Positions 62,525-64,000 of a stretch of 64,000 bases of DNA are shown one piece after another (position 1 is the stretch's first letter; each line of letters begins with the position of its first letter). The notes beneath the pieces are model-generated. The model was not told the origin of the DNA, did not search any database, and saw only the letters and a list, made by a program, of their open reading frames with translations. A program made the translations under genes and the position numbers. Source of the DNA: Mytilus galloprovincialis (taxonomy: Eukaryota > Mollusca > Bivalvia > Mytilida > Mytilidae); contig NC_134838.1 in assembly GCF_965363235.1 (NCBI RefSeq), positions 17,330,441 to 17,394,440 of the forward strand. The letters run 5' to 3'.

Positions 62525-62720
62525 ATTTTACCTTCAGCTGTTTGTGATCTTACAAAATAAAGTATAAACTGCCTGGGTTCCTGAGCTAACCAATGTAAAA
62601 CATATGTTTAGTTATGTCAATTGATGATTTCTTTCAAGTCTACTATACTGATTAGCAGTTTGATAATATTTAAACTGCATTCCAACAATAGCTGACCTTT
62701 TCCGAGAAATAGACGTAATA
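62525..62720 (-). promoter_or_regulatory. Upstream block of caspase E
   Basis: Minus-strand TTCTCGGAA at 62700-62708, in a flank closely matching the block at 2081 (shared CAACAAT-type stretch). CAGCTGAAG-gtaaaat near 62530 matches the site near 1885. It lies 2.7 kb upstream of the ATG of E. The best inter-copy match in the window is between this block and the orphan pair at the left end. Confidence 0.42.
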
Positions 62721-63164
62721 TTAAGACAAAACTGAAACAAAAAAATAAACGTATAGGCAGTTTAAATATTTAAAGTTTACGTACAACGAAATTTCTTATA
62801 CTTCTTTGTTCAACAGGTTTTTGCATTTAGAAAAATAAATAACCAATGTAAAAGGTTTAAGAGGGAAGTATTTTACCTTTGTTGACGATTTTCGAACGAC
62901 TTAACCGATGGTGGACTTTTCTACAGATGAATATTGATCTGTGGTATTCCTGTAGACCGTATAATGATATTTAAAACATTAAAGGAGGTAAATACACACA
63001 TAACAAGTGAAAACCAAAGGGTAAAGGATAAGATTATCCATAAAAAAAATATTTAGACAACTGCTTTGCTTTACCTACACAGTTGCATTACATGTAAAAA
63101 AAAAATGCATTCGTTTTAATCTAAATTTGAAAAGTACATTTACTTCATGTACAAATTGAAATGT

Positions 63165-63480
63165 ATTGCTTAATAAGGGACTGAAGATCACAAAGGAATT
63201 GCCAAAGTCCTACAACGAAAAGAAACGGACAGCACATTTGCTAAAAAATATAAAGAAAAAAAACGTACAAGTTCTCAAAACACTACATAGAAACTTTGGC
63301 TGTGGAAAGGTAGGCAAATCCTACTCCACATGTGGCACCCTTCATTGTATTCATGGCAAGTATGAATTAGATGATAAGTCTCATTTAATGTTGTCAAAAT
63401 CGAGGACAAGAGGACGAGATTGTGTACAATTAGCACATATCCGTTGAAATCTGGGAAGGTCAGCCCTGGCGTCTGTAAAA
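63165..63480 (+). repeat. R8-related repeat near the right edge
   Basis: AAGGTAGGCAAATCCTACTC then CACATGTGGCACCCTTCATT parallel the 21900-21960 part of R8. A 93-codon frame runs through it, but it is part of the repeat and has no known domain. Confidence 0.45.
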
Positions 63481-64000
63481 CGTTCAACGAGAGTACGTCA
63501 ATATTACCACTTAGAACCCTTGGTTTAATAACTTCTCTATAAGCAGCAAACCTCTATAAGAAAATCCAGTATATGAAACGGTAGGTCTTGTCTATCTTAT
63601 CTGCTTGGAGATATATGATCAACACTCAAGGAATGTTGCTGACCATACGGAAGCTGTAATCACCACTTTGGCTTAATTTTAAAAATGTGTATCTGACTTT
63701 CCTTGCACTTCTCAAGATGTAAATAAAGACAAACAGAATTAACTGTTTCTGTGGAATTCATTAATTCAATTCGATGAGGGATAAGAGTAAATGTGTTGAA
63801 CTTAGTCAACAACCTAATTAGTAATCGAAAGGACATCATCTATTACATCTAAGTGGGAAATTAAGTTAAAGGATAATGCTAGTTTCTCTTTATCCTCAAT
63901 TAGGAGTGCATGCATGAAGTCTGCCGCATATGAATAAAGGAAAAATTCGACAAAACGAGGTCCACAGTTGGTTCGTATTAGTTGTTTTAAAGAAAAACAA

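Noticed and set aside
63165-63487. Frames on both strands at the right edge
   Set aside because: Both fall in an R8-related repeat; no domain is recognisable.

Overview
The window looks like nuclear DNA from a bivalve mollusc, most likely a mussel of the Mytilus type. It is AT-rich, its genes have small exons and large introns, and it is full of short dispersed repeats that I associate with mussel genomes. The genus is an inference from recalled repeat families; no search was run.

The main content is a head-to-tail array of five executioner-type caspase genes (here A to E), all on the minus strand: A 7487-10435, B 15246-20854, C 28265-33059 (first coding exon uncertain), D 39188-42585 and E 49519-60037. 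Each has a coding exon 1 for a short prodomain, exon 2 for the start of the p20 domain, exon 3 with the catalytic His (THG motif), exon 4 that begins with the catalytic Cys pentapeptide, and exon 5 for the p10 subunit. Intron phases are 2-1-0-1 wherever they can be read. The predicted proteins of A, B, D and E are 298, 292, 297 and 303 residues, with no CARD or DED.

A, D and E keep the full enzyme signature: QACRG, the pocket Arg in S-F/Y-R-N/S, and an Asp in the inter-subunit linker (NQAD). B and C, which lie next to each other, are intact reading frames but have Ser in place of the catalytic Cys (QCSRK and QASRQ), have lost the pocket Arg and lack the NQAD linker site. They look like paired pseudo-caspases, possibly inhibitors or regulators of their active neighbours. 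D and E carry a perfect DEVD-A effector-caspase site in the first nine residues.

Upstream of the genes there is a recurring minus-strand block containing TTCTCGGAA or TTCTTGGAA, often followed by a splice-donor-like AG-GT. It occurs twice upstream of A, B and C, once (altered) upstream of D and once upstream of E. A further pair at 1712-2089 has no gene to its left inside the window, which suggests that a sixth copy begins beyond the left edge. Block spacing of about 10-12 kb (about 17 kb for the last interval) marks the duplication unit.

The rest is repeats: fold-back MITEs (hAT-like at 46110-46294, TA-flanked at 57431-57697, a 1.1 kb element of short inverted motifs at 54987-56106, a long fold-back at 17591-18678), tRNA-headed SINEs, a poly(A)-tailed LINE 3' fragment at 44340-45125, old reverse-transcriptase-bearing retroelement fragments, and several unnamed dispersed families. 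No rRNA gene, intact tRNA gene or CRISPR array was seen.
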